A DNA stretch of 64,000 nucleotides from Quillaja saponaria. Lineage: Eukaryota > Streptophyta > Magnoliopsida > Fabales > Quillajaceae. The number at the start of each line of letters is the position of its first letter. Within the stretch, counting starts at the first letter, position 1. The notes under the pieces are model-generated. The model was not told the DNA's origin. It searched no databases and worked only from the letters and a program-made list of their open reading frames with translations. The position numbers and the translations under genes are program-made. Of the stretch, positions 36,609 to 50,010 are shown piece after piece. Location of the stretch: assembly GCA_029379385.1 (NCBI GenBank), contig CM055617.1, forward strand, positions 14,826,679-14,890,678, given 5' to 3'.

Positions 36609-37177
36609 TGTTGGAGGAAATAACTACCATACCGATAGTTGGTGTTTATCCATAATTAACTTTCACATGTCAAAATAGATAATCTTAAATACATAACCAG
36701 CTGTAATTCTTAATACTTTGTAGGTTTTTTTTTTTTTTTAACTAATGGGATATAACTAATTTCCATTTGTTTTAGCAGTTCATTTGACTTAGTCCAAATT
36801 AGCTAAAAACACTCTTAAGTTAGTCCAAATTAGCTAAAAACACAAGAAGAATAATTTTTATTGACAATATCTCAACAAAAGTACAAGGGAAAAGCATCTT
36901 AAGCTTTACACCAACAATTTCCAACAAGATGCCAGCAATACTTAGCACATTCACAACACCACCTCAAGCATTCTTGACCAATATTGTAAAATAGATAAGT
37001 GCAACAAACAATTTAAGGTTGAATATTAGAGATAGAAGTGAGTTAATGTGACATGAGAAATTGAAAAAAGAATATGTAGCTATGTCTATATTGTATATTG
37101 GATAAGATAAATATATTGCAAATATTGGATATCTTTTTACAAATTGATCATAAAATGTTAAAGTATTAGAAGAGATG
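36609..37177. other. Non-coding, with a 31-bp direct repeat pair
   Basis: TTAGTCCAAATTAGCTAAAA occurs at 36789 and again at 36820 (24 bp identical, period 31 bp). Nothing else is supported. Confidence 0.5.
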
Positions 37178-40100
37178 TGTTATAACTCTCATAACTCGAT
37201 AGTGTAAAATCGAGTTTTAGACGTAATATGTAAGTTTTCGTTATAAAAATAATAAATGCGTAAGTAAATTAATTAAATAATAATACAATGAAACATGTTA
37301 TAATCTGACAGCTTAGTATACATTTTAAAATCTTTATGCATAATTTATTGTTATAAAGTAAATAAAACGTTGATCAAGTAAAATTAAAATAAAATAGAAT
37401 ACTTTTATATATATGTATGCATTTAAATTCATATTCACACTTTAAACTTGGAATTTGTTTATTTATGTGTGAGCAACAAGTGTATAAATTAATTAAGAAA
37501 CAATTATATATATATATATATCCAAGGTTAAATAGACACTATACATTCCAACTTTTTTACCTTGATTTTTATTCCACTTTTTTCCTTTTCTCCTTACATC
37601 ACCAACCTTGTTCTTTCATTTTCTCACCGAGCTTGCTTCCTGAACATTGTTCTTCCCCTGTTTCTAGAACCTTTTTTCCCTCCCCTTCTGGCTGAGAGTT
37701 CATCTCCTTCTTGGCTGTGAGCTTTTTTTCTTTTTTTTTTTTTCCAGCCAAACTTATATTGCTGTATATGTACCATCTTCCCATAGCCTATGCAAATCAA
37801 TAGAGCGGGGGACTGCACCGACTTCCCACACCAGTTTCCACTGTCTCCTTGTCTTGCATATGCTTGCTTCCTTCCCAGTAGTGTATGTTATTTGATTTCA
37901 TGGCGAAAGAGATTTCAAATGAGATTGTTCTTGAGCAGCTGCAAAATGGGTCTACGAATTTCGAGCTCGTCTCTTCACCAACTTGTTCAATTGCTAGTCC
38001 GAACTCAAAAGCTTATTTCTTTGGATGAAATAGCAGCCTATTTTTCGCTAGAATTGGCCCATCACTAGGTGGACGATCACCTGCAATGATGAAACTTGAG
38101 CGTTATTCATTAGAGAGTTACAGGGGACGGACGTTGTCTATTTCATGCACTGGTACTTTTTTTCTTTAGTCTTCTATTTTCATCATTTTTGGGTTTCTGT
38201 CAATTATATGCTTATGCAGAATTATTTTTGGGTGTTGCTTTATTATGTTTGTTTTTTAGTTTGTCTAACTTATAATGTCTTGACTTGATCAAATTCTGCC
38301 TACCGCGGAAAAGGATTATAGAATTGTACCATATAAAAGGAAAAAGGAGTGCACAAAAAGAAACTGTCAATTATATCATATTGTTAGGTAATCAATTTTA
38401 ACACTTGCCCATTTCTGCCAATGCTTGTAAGTCAACACCGAGTCAAGTAAAAGAACAAGTTTCAGTAAGCCATCCATCTGGGAGGGAAACTTTCCCAAGT
38501 GGATGCAGTCACATGTAGAAGGCTAATGACTTAAAAAAATGATGATTGAACAAGATAGAAGATTTTAGTAATTACCTGGTGTAGCTAATTGCACGAGTGA
38601 AGAAAAAGAAATTAGTAAGATGCTTTTAAAGTATGAAAATTTATGAAGAACCACTATAAATTTGTTCTAAGATGCTTTTCAAGTGGATGTTCAATAAAAT
38701 GCCTAAAAGAATTTAATTGTTATTCTTTTGATATTCGTATGAGAAGTGGATGTAAAAATTGGAATAGAAAATCTTAGGAAAAAAAAAAAAGAAAGGTAAA
38801 GAACTAGTGGTTAAGTGGTTAATAAAAGAGAAACAGGGTTAGATTTTATGGGTTACAGGTGTTCTATGGATTGAATTAGCTTTGGACTTATAAATAAGAA
38901 TTGCTCCTAACATATTAAGGGACAATTCTAGAGTGGTGCAGGTCTTAATTCCATGTTATGTGTGTTTTGGAAGTGTTATGAGTCATCGAAGTGATTTACA
39001 AGTCCTGATTGAACGTGTTTTGATGTTACTGATGTTGGAGGGTCTTAAAGGATGAATTAGGAAAAAGGTGCTGAGGATAGAATATTTCTAACACCTTGAT
39101 AAACAAGACTGTAGAGTTTCTTAATTTAATTTTCAAGTATGAGAATCCTATAAATATCGGAATCAAAGGTTGGGAATCAGGAATTTTTCGAGTACTCTGT
39201 TTTTGTTTATGTGAAGAATTGAGTAAGTTTAAGGCTGATTTTAGGAGTTTCTAAATAAGAAAGCTAGCTAACTTCCAAAATTTAATGTTTCAACTTGGTT
39301 TTATTAAATTTGATTGAGTATGTAAGTGAAAATAAAAATATATCCAAGAAGGTTGTGAAATGCCTAAAAGGAGAAAATTGTAAAAAATTAACTATACTAA
39401 TATACACATTCAAATAATACATATGATACCTATATAGAAAGATATATTTGTCTATTAATAAATTCAACAAATGGAATTGAATTTCCTTTTTCTTAGATAA
39501 AGTTATGTTCAGATAATTAAGGTAAGGTCATAGTTGCTAAAATATTAGTATTTTGCAGAATTTAATGCAACTTCAGAGAATAAATTGTATTGATATATAA
39601 ATCTAAAATATAATGCAACTTCAGAGAATAAATGATGTACCATTATAAAGCTACATATGTCTAGTATTTAATAAATTTTACAAAACTAGATTTAAAATTC
39701 CCTAGAGGAAGATATGGCTATTAGAGTGAACACTGGTCCAAACCCCAAGTTTGGACAGTTTTAACATCTCTAATTTACTAGTGTTTTCTATGTTTTCTAA
39801 TTGTTTCTTTCTACCTTATTCATTTTCAAGACATCTAAAATGTCTCTTCATTATCAACCTTACCATATAGAGTACAATTCATACTCCTTGACATGTAATG
39901 GCTTAATAGAAAACTTTCATAAAGAAACCTATATAAGTTAATATATAAGCTTAGTTATTAAAAGATTATAAAAATAATGTTTATGAACTAAGTATTATTT
40001 AAAACTATGAATTTCAGTTCCAAACTCTTATGTGAGTCTGATGATACATTACGAGCGCAAGAGGAAGTGACGAACAATGTTTGTAAACTGGTGAGTGGTT

Positions 40101-41249
40101 AATTATTACCCTTTGGTTGCTTAGATTAGTTTATTTGATTGTTTGATATATATTTATGAATATATATGTTATATAGAGGTGAATAAGAATTGTATTGCTA
40201 TGACTGAATTATGTAGATTGTGTTTGATGTTTATAATTGTTTATGGTTGATAAGGGCTAATAAAATGATTTTTTTAAAATGATTTTATTTCTGAAAATAA
40301 AATCCAGGTGCACCTAGGATGTCTTAATTTAATATTATGATACGAGATTTTTCTGATAAGCGTTTTTAAAAAAAAAATTAAGTGCTCAGCCTCGATTAGG
40401 TGGATTTGAAGAAAGATTTCAGTGATTCTATTTCTGATTCTATTTGGTGTATGGGCACAAAACTACCTGGTAGGAGGTGGTGTGCGGGGATGAGTTACTC
40501 AATTGACCCTTTGCTTGCTTTGTATGATTTGTATGATTTGGGTGCTCTAATTTATGTGATTGGACTATACATAGTGTTACATGAACTATGTTTGCAATGC
40601 TTTATAATTATCTAATTAGATATGTGTAATCTTATTAGTTATTTAGAATATATGATATATTGATATTAGTTGATTGTATATCTTATACACGTGTTGAGTG
40701 ATTCTAGTATCCTTTGGATACTCTTTTCTCTTCACGAAAGTCCGTAAGACTCATCCTTTTCTTTGCTAATTTTTTTCTTTTTTAGTAACAGGATCTACAA
40801 TTATCGATACTAGACTTGCCGAGTGTTAGGTAGCAAGGTAACTCTTCCGAATTTCAATCTTGAAGTCAAAAGGTAAACGTTTGCAGTCACACTAAAGTTG
40901 TCAAGAGTCTAGTCATATGTAATGTAAGTCTAGTTATTTGTTATTGTAATGAGAATTGGAGTGGAGCTACTTGTTATTTTTGTTGTGGTTGTTATTGTAT
41001 AAAAATCAGGAATGTGTATTATATTTTATGGGCATGTTCCACAATATGGGAAACCTCTGCTGAAATTTTTAATAAATTGTTATAAGTTTCAGTAAACAAA
41101 TTTTTTAGTTAACTTATGTTTTATAAAATTTACTTTTACTCTTTAGTTTAGTCAAGAGTCGTGTTCATTTCTTGTTTTTGAAATCAAGGGTTACGGAGGT
41201 TTGGTTATCCATTCCTCCAGCCAGTTATACCTCCAGGAAGGGTGTGACA
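37178..41249 (+). mobile_element. Long-variant family-A LTR
   Basis: The sequence starts TGTTATAACTCTC and ends GGAAGGGTGTGACA. Its last part (GGTTACGGAGGTTTGGTTAT, CCAGCCAGTTATACC) matches the 3' ends of the other family-A LTRs. Its middle (39240-40030) matches the reverse complement of the solo LTR at 11690-12400. Length is 4.07 kb. No primer-binding site or internal region follows. The 5-bp flanks (AGATG and ATGTA) do not match, so the border or the history is uncertain. Short frames inside it are not credible genes. Confidence 0.78.
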
Positions 41250-42290
41250 ATGTAACGATAAGATTACATAATTGAAAATTTATATTTTCACCCATCTTTA
41301 TCTAGTTACACATATATTCTACCACAATAATTTTCTTTTTTTGTGCCGAAATAGTTTTAGCTTTATACCATGCCTATTGTTAGTTAAAATTTAACAAAAT
41401 CGAGATGACATGTTCAAACTTGGCGGGTGAATTGCATGATGGTCTTTTACCATCCAAACCCTTTTTAAAGGCCTACTAACCCGCTTAGTCTTTTACCCCC
41501 CCCCCCCCCCCCCAATCCCAAAAAAAATAAAATAAATAGAACTTTGAATGTTACTATTTACAAATAAGTTATTGAGTTTTGTTTGATCAAGATCATTTAC
41601 AATAAATGAATCAATTTCAAACTTTACAAAACTTGACTCATAAGTTTCGAACTCAAATCATTTCATATTTTATATAAATTTTTATGCAAGAAAAAAACAA
41701 AAAGAAACACATTTTGTATTAGTTGTTATTCACCTTGTTTATTTTCTAAATTTGAATCCTTTGATCTTTGTTAAGAATAACTTCTTTGGATTTTAGTTAA
41801 AAAGACCTTCAAGAACTTCACAAAGATCAATTCACTCACACTTGAACAATTACATGTATAAATTATCTCTTAAAACTCATTCCTAAAGTGCTATTTCTCA
41901 GCCTAAAAAAATGTTAATGGTTGTCTTTCTTTGAGTATTTAGTTGTTCTCTTCGATGACTTTTGTCCTTTTATTAACAAAAAATTATATTAACTATTAAG
42001 ATCATACTTTTAGTAGTAGATGAATCTAAAAGAGATGGTAACTAACAAAAACTTTATATGTTTTGAATTTTGCTTTTATTTTCCTTCCACCAAAAATGTA
42101 AACATATAAAAATATAATGTTTAACTCTGTCAACAAATGATTCAATTAATATTTTGACAAATAATCTAACTTGAAAATAGGTTGATTGGTAAATGAACCT
42201 TGGACATTTCAATTGAAACAACAAAGCAATTACTATTTTAACAACATTATTTGTTATTAACTCAAACAAAATATAGTCATATATTGAATC
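41250..42290. other. Non-coding, with an 18-base C tract at 41496-41513
   Basis: The region has no supported gene. The uninterrupted run of 18 C is striking in such AT-rich DNA and is followed at once by an A-rich stretch. Confidence 0.45.
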
Positions 42291-43819
42291 TTAACTAAAA
42301 TAATTGGACGACCCAAACTAGGGGCCATGATTAGTGAATGGATCAGGGTGAACAAAGATCCATCATGATCCAAACAATCCTATAAATGTACTAAAAAACA
42401 AAGCAAAACTACAACCATATCTAAACAAAAACAAATCTTTGAATATGGTTGCAGTGGAGTCTAATTTACAAATATACAAATACAAACCTCTAGATAAAAA
42501 AAATTTATAAATATAACTAGGCCCAAGCTGAAACATTGACTAGGAATACCAAAAGAAATTTCACCCAAACACCTTCCCCCAACCCAAAACTCAGAATCCA
42601 AGATCAGCTATTCGAAAACAACAATATTAACTAACGAAGATGAGTCACAAAGAATTTGTGAGTAAACAATACGTAATATAGCATGCATGTAAATAAGCCA
42701 AAGCATGAATATTTTATCAATAATCAGTTTACATAAAGATATATTTGATAACATAAGCAAAGTAATTAAACAGTTTTCGAACAATCATTTGGTGAAAAAA
42801 GTATAACTTGAAATCTTAAAGTAACGTAAGCAAACCATTTGACATATCGTTTTTATGAAAAACATAGTTAGGCATTATATAATGTCAGAACTATCAAACC
42901 TCTATACCCATAAGGTACAACGAGTCAATGCAAAACCCCCACAAAGTAGGGTACCGAGCTTATTTGCATGTGTGTTGGCCTATACATGGGGTTAGGGCAT
43001 CCCCCCTAGCTATGTATTAAATCCAAAATATATACTATGTAAACATAGGCTAACTATATCTCATTAGCTAAAGTGTTCTGACAAGCATCATTCCATAAAA
43101 ACAATGCAAAAGGAAAGTATAATACTTGAATGACAAAGTAATGCAAAGATGAAAACTAAGAAATTCAATGAAGGCATTTTGAACATTATTATCCAAATGA
43201 CAAACATTCCAATATTTACTTTCCAAATCAAATAAGTTCATCAAATTGGAAGTCAAATATAATTGTACCATAGTATTCAAAATAAAATAAAACAAATTTC
43301 ATTCCTAGTGGCCATATCAATTTCCAATTTATTCAAATCATATGTTCAACGACATTTATCAAATAAAGGAGGATGAAATATTAAAGTGCTTATCTATGAT
43401 GACCATGTACAAATGGAAAGTAACTAATAATGATATACTAAGTAAGCATAAGTGATTCAAAAGTGATCTTCAAAATGTTTGATACTTCAAATACGCTTTT
43501 GATATTGTTACTCATAAACCAGTATGAAAAACTTGAAAGATCATAAGTCAAGTTTAAGTAAAACATTTATGTACAAGAAGTAGTTTCTAAATTGAAAAGT
43601 AGTGATGCATATGGTGAGTACAATGAAAATACTAAATTAGGCCTTATCCACTCATAGTATAATCGAAACTTCTAAGAATGCTAGGAATTAAAAGTCACCT
43701 AACCGAAGGTGCAAGAGTGTCCAACTATATACTAGACATGTAGGGGCAACTAATAATTTGTTTTGTTTAATGGAATTGAATGTGACTAAAAACACGACTC
43801 CTTTCCTACTAAGAGTAGA
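42291..43819. other. Unassigned; possibly a diverged LTR on the minus strand
   Basis: GATGAGTCACAAAGAATTTG at 42643, followed by GAGTAAACAA, recalls a block in minus-strand family-A LTRs (GTGAGTCACAAAGACTCAAT at 45045). The surrounding sequence does not otherwise align well. No gene is supported. Confidence 0.25.
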
Positions 43820-44270
43820 TATCTGACAAGTTATGTACTTACACTTCAGGGTATGCTGTCATTTAGAAGTCGACTTTAGAGTTTATTATGGCTTTGTCTA
43901 CTATAGAAGCAAAATATATGGTAGCTGCTTTAGCAGTGAAGGAAACTATTTGGCTAAACGGTTTAGTTAGTGATTTGAGTCTGTAACAACATATGATAAT
44001 TGTGTATTATGATAGCCATAGTGCAATATATTGATGTCAAATCTCACTTTCTTTAGGATATTGTTTCTCAAGGAATTACTTCACTGAAGAAGATTATCAC
44101 TTTAAATAATCCAGTAGATAGGTTAACTAAACCAGTTTTATTGTTCAAGTTAAAGCATTGTTTAGACTTGATTGGTGTTCATTTAGTTTGATCGGTTGCC
44201 CTTATGACCAACTATGGAGAAAGCGACTAAGACATTTTATTTTGATTATTGAAGTTTGGGAACACAAGCC
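43820..44270 (+). pseudogene. Ty1/Copia pol remnant (RNase H and C-terminal end)
   Basis: The fragment covers the last part of a Copia polyprotein. TSYVLTLQGML (about 43830-43865) matches the SGYVFTLxG start of the RNase H block. After a frameshift come LSTIEAKYMVAALAVKETIW and LNGLVSDLSL (about 43893-43985; family LSTTEAEYMAAAEAVKEAIW), then YYDSHSAI. Later, NNPVDRLTKPVLLFKLKHCL and DLIGVH (about 44105-44190) match the usual C-terminus of Tork-like elements. Stops and deletions break it, and everything upstream is missing. The fragment ends just before a polypurine tract and an LTR start. Confidence 0.88.
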
Positions 44271-44282
44271 AAGATGGAGATT

Positions 44283-44553
44283 TGTTAATTATATCTTGTA
44301 TTATTCAGATCCAATCATGGAAAGGATCTAACTCAGTCTAACATAATTTTTTAATAGACCTAAAATGAAAAAATAAATTGAGATTTTTTTATGACATAAA
44401 GGATTGGGCCTGGCCTATTCTGTAGCTTGTTTTCTATTTGCAATAGCAATTTTGTAGCCTGATTTTTATAAAGACACCTTTTAGGGTTTTGTTTGTAATA
44501 ATACCTTTGTAATTGTTCTCCTCACCTTTCGACAATAATATGCCAGCCACTCT
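44283..44553 (+). mobile_element. Copia 3' LTR fragment
   Basis: GCCAAGATGGAGATT at 44268-44282 is a typical Copia polypurine tract, followed by the LTR start TGTTAATTATATC. The LTR-like sequence, including TCGACAATAATATGCCAGCC near its end, stops at the junction with the minus-strand family-A LTR at 44554. Confidence 0.72.
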
Positions 44554-45588
44554 TATCACACCTCATAAGAAAGCATGACTGGCTGGAGGAATGGATAACC
44601 AAATCCCATAACCTTGACTTCAAATCAAACAATCAAATATGACCAATTACCACTTATAGCCCAAAAGAAAGCTTTGTTTAACTTAAAAAAACACATACTT
44701 ATTTGTCAAACACGTGACATTTTAACTGAAAATTTTGGCAAAAGTTCCCCTTAAAGTGGAACATGCCCAATAATACATACATAAATAATCTAGTTACAAA
44801 CAACCAATAAACAACATACAGTACCAATATACACAGAGGAGCTCAGCTCTAATCATCACAATTAAACTACTATACACAACAAAACATGATATCTTAAAGC
44901 TTAATGTGCCTGCAACTTCATCCTTTGACTACAAGTGTAAGATTTTAAAGTATACCTTGCCGCAAGATTATCGGCATGTCAAGAATCCCTAGGCAACGAG
45001 TGTTAATCTCCTGATACTTTAAAAAACAAAAACTACGAAAGGAGAGTGAGTCACAAAGACTCAATGAGCGAAAAGTGTACCCTAAGGGTACTAGCATAAA
45101 TAAAATACATTGATTAAATAGTTTAAGAGTAATATGAATTCTACAATAATTTAATTTCACACATACATAATTATGAAAACGTAAAATTAATCAAACAACT
45201 TTCATGAAATACATCGTACAACAAATAAGTCAAACATTCAAATCACTCAACTACACAAAGGGTTAACTAGAGTAACTCAGCCCCATATAATTAATATTCT
45301 CCCACTGGCCAGTTTTTGTGCCCGCACAACAAATATATCCTCTATACATATCCATCCCATCGAAGCTGAGTATTTAATCATTTCAAATCACTTATCAAAT
45401 CATAGTTTCTCAAAATATCCTAGGTGCAACTATATTCTATTTTGGAAATAAAAACCATTTTGAAGAAAAAATTCTTTTTTATTGGTCTTTATCAAACACA
45501 AACAAAGTCACCTATTTAAAAAAAATTCATATAATTCAAATGCACAGATAAACAATCAAACACTATAATCTAGTAACCAAAGAACATA
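44554..45588 (-). mobile_element. Family-A LTR, last ~40% (LTR X, right piece)
   Basis: On the minus strand the piece ends GAGGTGTGATA at 44554, the 3' end of an LTR. It can be traced back to TTCTTTGGTTACTAGATTAT at ~45565-45583, equivalent to about 53140 in the complete LTR. Its first 60% is missing here and is found at 22413-23963. It meets LTR Y head to head at 45589. Confidence 0.82.
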
Positions 45589-47530
45589 TGGCTGTGTATT
45601 CAGTTGATCTGCTAGTTGGATGAACATAAATTTTGGCTGTTCTATTACAACTACATGTCCTATTTCAGTTGAAAGTTTTAGTCTTATCATAGAGGGATTT
45701 GGGCCTCAGCAATTGGTATCTATTAAGGGTGGATTCTTTAGAGGTTTTAAAGAAGATGTTCCTCAACTAATAGTTATAGTAGCCTAAAGTGCAAAGGTAG
45801 CAAGCAAGTTCTTGGCCGTAAGTATTGGGTAAATAATTAGGAAGAATTTTAATTACAAGTAATTAATTAAACTTTCATTAACTTAAATTCTATACTTGTA
45901 TATTATTTAAAAAGTTGGTCATAATTAAGTATTTTATTTATATAGATAGTAAGGATTATATGAATTTAAACTAGAGGTAAAATATGATAAGATAGCAATT
46001 AAAATCATATGAATTATAAAGAGTAAATTAAAAACTTAATTACATTTAGGATGGGAATATATAGTTTCAACTTTTGAATAACGTCAGGAAATTAAATTAA
46101 GTCCAATTCAAGTATAGGAATATAGGTAAGATAAGGAACTAGAAGGTTATACCTATCATATTAGAGGATATATAAATACATGAACTCCAAATTCATGTAG
46201 AAGGAAATATGTATGCCATATGTTAAATAAATTTCTTAAAGAACTTAAGTGTGTTATGCATATAGAGGTTGATTTACATAAACATTTGTAAAAATAGTGA
46301 ATTTGGAATTATGAAAATAAATCATAAAATAAATATTTTTAATAATATATGAATTTATGATTTTCAGCTTCAGATCGTGTCAAAGACATTCCGACACCTT
46401 CGCAAACTAGACGAATTGACGAACCCCATCCTTGAACCTAGTAAGTGAATTACGAGCACTTTGGTTGCAAGATTATTATGTGCAATTGTTTGTGTACTGG
46501 AATAGATGTGCTATTTGAAAAAATAAGCAAATGCAGCATTTTAGTGATTTTTTTGAATTATGCTTGTTTGACATTGCTTGTGGTTGATAAAGGCCAACAA
46601 AGTGAAATTTTCAAAGAAATGATATTTATTTCTGAAAGTAAAATCTAAGTGAACCTAGGATCTTCTTATTTGAATTTATGAAATATTATGATTCTGATAA
46701 TTATTTTAAAAGAATTGGGTGCTCAACCCTAGTTGGATGGACTATGTACGGAGATTAATTTGTTATGTGTGTGCTTAAATGTCTAATAGAGGGTGATACT
46801 GTTGTGCGAGGCTGAATTACTCTTTGGCCCTTTATGTACTTTGTATGCTTTAATTGCGTTGTTTGGAATGATAAGCTTTGGATATTTGAATTTGACTTGT
46901 ATATATCATGAAACATGTGAATCGTAACTTTATTACGATTACTACATGAGATTAAATAATGATATGTGTTATTATGTGTTGATTGATACTAGTACCCTCA
47001 AGGTATGTGATTTGCTCATTAAGTCCTTGTGACTTTCACCTTTCTATGTTGTTTTTTTAAGGATCAGAAAGACACAGTTCGTTGCGTTAGGATTTGCTAC
47101 TTGTCGACACTATTACGGTAAGGTATATCTCGGAGTCACATACTTAAAGCTGATAGGGGGACACTTGCAGTCATTTTAGGTGTCATGCATTATTGTGTAT
47201 ATTGAGTTAACTGTGGTAACTTAATGTGTTGTTAGGAATGGAGCTCCTCTAAATACTTTCATATTATAATTTACTGGTGAATCATACCAAGTTATTGGTG
47301 TATGTACTGTTAGGCATGTTCCACCTTATGGGGAATCCTTGTCGAATTTTCAATAAATATTTATGTTTCATAACCAGTTCGTGACTTTATTTTAGTTCAA
47401 TAAAGTTTTTTTTGGTGTTAACAATAGTTTGTTTAAAAGTCATTTGTGTTCATTTCTTGTGGATTCAAGGTTACGGAGGTTTAGTTATCCATTCCTCCTG
47501 CCAGTCATACCTTTATTTGAGGATGTGACA
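45589..47530 (+). mobile_element. Family-A 5' LTR, last ~72% (LTR Y, right piece)
   Basis: The piece begins GGCTGTGTATTCAGTTGAT, equivalent to about 52268 of the LTR at 51489-54181. It stays very similar to that copy (roughly nine in ten bases by eye) to the end GAGGATGTGACA. A primer-binding site follows, so it is a 5' LTR. Its first 28% is found inverted at 23964-24745. Confidence 0.85.
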
Positions 47531-48282
47531 AATTGGTATCAAAGCATGGTTTATAGGTCCTTGACTGCAAGTATAGGATATTGTTGCTTTGTCTGCGTAC
47601 ATTACCTAGGATGTATGTGGACTTAGTGATATGTTTTAGTCATCTTGAAATTTCAAGTTGTGATTCTCTAACGTATTATTCTTGACTTTATACGAGAAAT
47701 GTGTAAAGGATTTATTTATGTTTGTTTAGACACAATCACGTGTAGTAATCGTGTTATGAGTCGTGTGAAATAATAAAATATTAGCTTTGATCAAGAATTA
47801 ACCATTCCTTAAGTGCTTATGACAAGAAATTAAGGTCGTAAAAGATTACGGAAAATTTAGTTGAAATTTTAGTCCAACAATAGTAGCCTTAAAATAGTTC
47901 TTCTAGTACAAATGAATGTGTGACATTTTACGATACTTTATGTAGTAAATTTGAGTGTGTTTTGAGGTAAAATGAAAAGTCAAATCTGAGTGGGATTGGG
48001 ATTTAGGTGTAATTATCAGAGTAGCGCAGCAGAAGCATGGTAGGACCCATAATCCATAGGCTTCTAAGACGTAAAAGAAGATAAGAACCTAATGTGTGAG
48101 AAGTAATCAGTGGCGAGTATAAATAGATAAATCCATAAACTTCAATTAATCTGTTAGTGAAAACCAAGAAATAAGAAACCATGTGGGAGACCAAAGTTGC
48201 AGTGAAACAATAATAACTACATCTGATTTAGGTAAACAATTTACCTATATCCTTTGTGTTAAAATTTGGGACGAATTTTTTT
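47531..48282 (+). other. Family-A internal remnant without coding sequence
   Basis: This ~750-bp segment starts with the primer-binding site. It ends with sequence matching the extreme 3' end of the internal region (GATTTAGGTAAACAATTTAC, AAATTTGGGACGAATTT, as at 51415-51475). Gag and pol have been deleted. An LTR start follows at 48283. Confidence 0.65.
47534..47545 (+). other. Primer-binding site for initiator tRNA-Met
   Basis: TGGTATCAAAGC lies 3 bp after the LTR end. It differs at one base from TGGTATCAGAGC, the usual complement of the plant initiator tRNA-Met 3' end used by many Gypsy elements. Confidence 0.85.
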
Positions 48283-50010
48283 TATAACCCAATATTCTAA
48301 TGAGTATTTTAAAATGTTGTACATAAATTATCATGACAATGTCAATACTAAATTTGCATAAAGTAAATTAAAATAAAAAGTACTTGTAAATAGTTATTGA
48401 ATTAGCCCGCATTGGATTGAACTTAGATTGGCATTTAATGCTTTTGTCTCGTCTTTTTTTTTTTTTTTCTTTCTTTGCTTAACCGACTTATCACCCTCTT
48501 TTCTCTTCCATGTGCGTGTAGCTATTCTCTACTTCTCATATTTCCTTTACATTGCCTCCCTTTTTCTTTTATTTAATCTACCTTTTGAATTCTCGAAGTT
48601 TCCTTGCTTGCTTTTCGTTGAGTTGGTAGTATAGTTGTTTATAGCAACCAATTCACCTATTTGCTTATTGCTGTTAGTTCAGCTTACCTAAACTCTACAA
48701 CTTTAGTCCTATTCTACTCTTAGCCGAGAGATTAGTCCTTTGTCTTAGCCATGAGTGTGTAGGTGTGTGCCAATAATGTTAGGAGCAGTTGGTCCCAGCT
48801 GAATAAAGGTGAATTTTACTGTTTTCAGCTATCTTTTTTCCTGTTTTGGTTAAGTTTTTCTCCCTTGTTTTGTCTATAAATATATATATAACCGTGGACC
48901 TCTATTTTGCTTGGAGGTTCCAGCTTCTTGGCTATGACTATCCGTTGCTGTGTAGAGTAGATTGTTGTTGGTTGGTGAATTCTTCATCCTTTCCTTTTGT
49001 TGGCCATAGAAGCTTTATTGTAGGGGGTAATAAGGATTGAAATTTCTTCACTGTAAGAGTGATTAACAGTAGTTATCACTACTATTTCGTCTTTCCTTTA
49101 CTCTAATTTAGTCTTGTTTCTCTTTTTTGCCATGTAGGATTTTCTCTTTGTTGGTGTAGGTATATGCTAGTGAAAAGAGGGCAGTTATGAAACAAAAAGG
49201 ACATGCCCTGTTTTAGCTTGGTTTTCAATCCAAGTTGATGCCGTTTAGTAGCTCAATTCAGGCTATGCATTCAATTGAAATATCAAGTAGATGAACAGCA
49301 ACATTGGTTGTTCTATTTCTATTACACATCCTATTTTAATTAAAGTTAAAGTTGTGCAGAAAGGAGTTATAGTCTTGGGCTTTTTGTTCCTATGTACTAA
49401 TTGTTAAAGGTTGAAAATGAGGTTGTTTCCTTGACTAATTAAAAACTATGGCTGCGAAGAGGTGGTAAACTCTCTATTTTTCGTGAGTTTCCTAGAATGT
49501 TATGGAAGTGTCAAACAATTGTTTATAAAGGAAAAATTTTACATCTTTAAGTTTAATTCGACAAGTGAATTTAAAAATGATATAATTATTGTTTGTAAAT
49601 GGTAAAATAGTTGTTAGAGAATGAGGTTATAAAAGTAAGATATGTAAGTGGAGATTAGAAATGTATAATTCATGTTTAGATGAAAGTTAAAGAATAAGGT
49701 AAATAAGTCAATTGTAATTATTTTACACTTAATTAGGGATATGAAATAAATGATTTAGAATTCAAATAGATTAATATAGAAAAGTAAATCCATTCATTAA
49801 AAAGTAGAATTAGAATTATGTTAGGCATTGAAAAGCTTGATTTAAGCTTGACGAAAAAACTAGAAAATTAACTTAATTAAAATTAATAATTGATATTCAA
49901 ATAAAAAGGAACAATTTATGAGTTAGAATGGTTTATGAATGTATGTATACAAGAAAGTAAATATATTTTAAGATATTCAACAAAAGTTTAAGTATATTTA
50001 TGTAAATTAA
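48283..50010 (+). mobile_element. Family-A LTR, 3'-truncated and diverged (LTR 2)
   Basis: TATAACCCAATATTCTAATG at 48283 is the family LTR start. Further blocks align with the complete copy (ATGCATTCAATTGAAATATC to GTGTATTCAGTTGATGTGC; CTATTACACATCCTATTTTA). It is more diverged than LTR Y. Near 50010 it changes abruptly to pol sequence. Confidence 0.7.

Larger units (their letters stand above)
23964..45588. other. Inferred inverted segment (~21.6 kb)
   Basis: Turning this segment around joins 22413-23963 to the reverse complement of 44554-45588, giving one complete LTR of ~2.59 kb. It also joins the reverse complement of 23964-24745 to 45589-47530, giving another of ~2.72 kb; an uninterrupted copy is 2.69 kb. 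Both joins are continuous within a few bases. The segment contains the Athila-like element, CACTA end, STP pseudogene, long LTR and Copia remnant. Confidence 0.7.

Noticed and set aside
37173..41254. Target duplication for the LTR at 37178-41249
   Set aside because: AGATG and ATGTA differ; shifting the LTR start by two bases gives only a four-of-five match and breaks the TG end.
48003..48194. Minus-strand frame inside the family-A leader
   Set aside because: No domain; located in a non-coding leader remnant of a retrotransposon.
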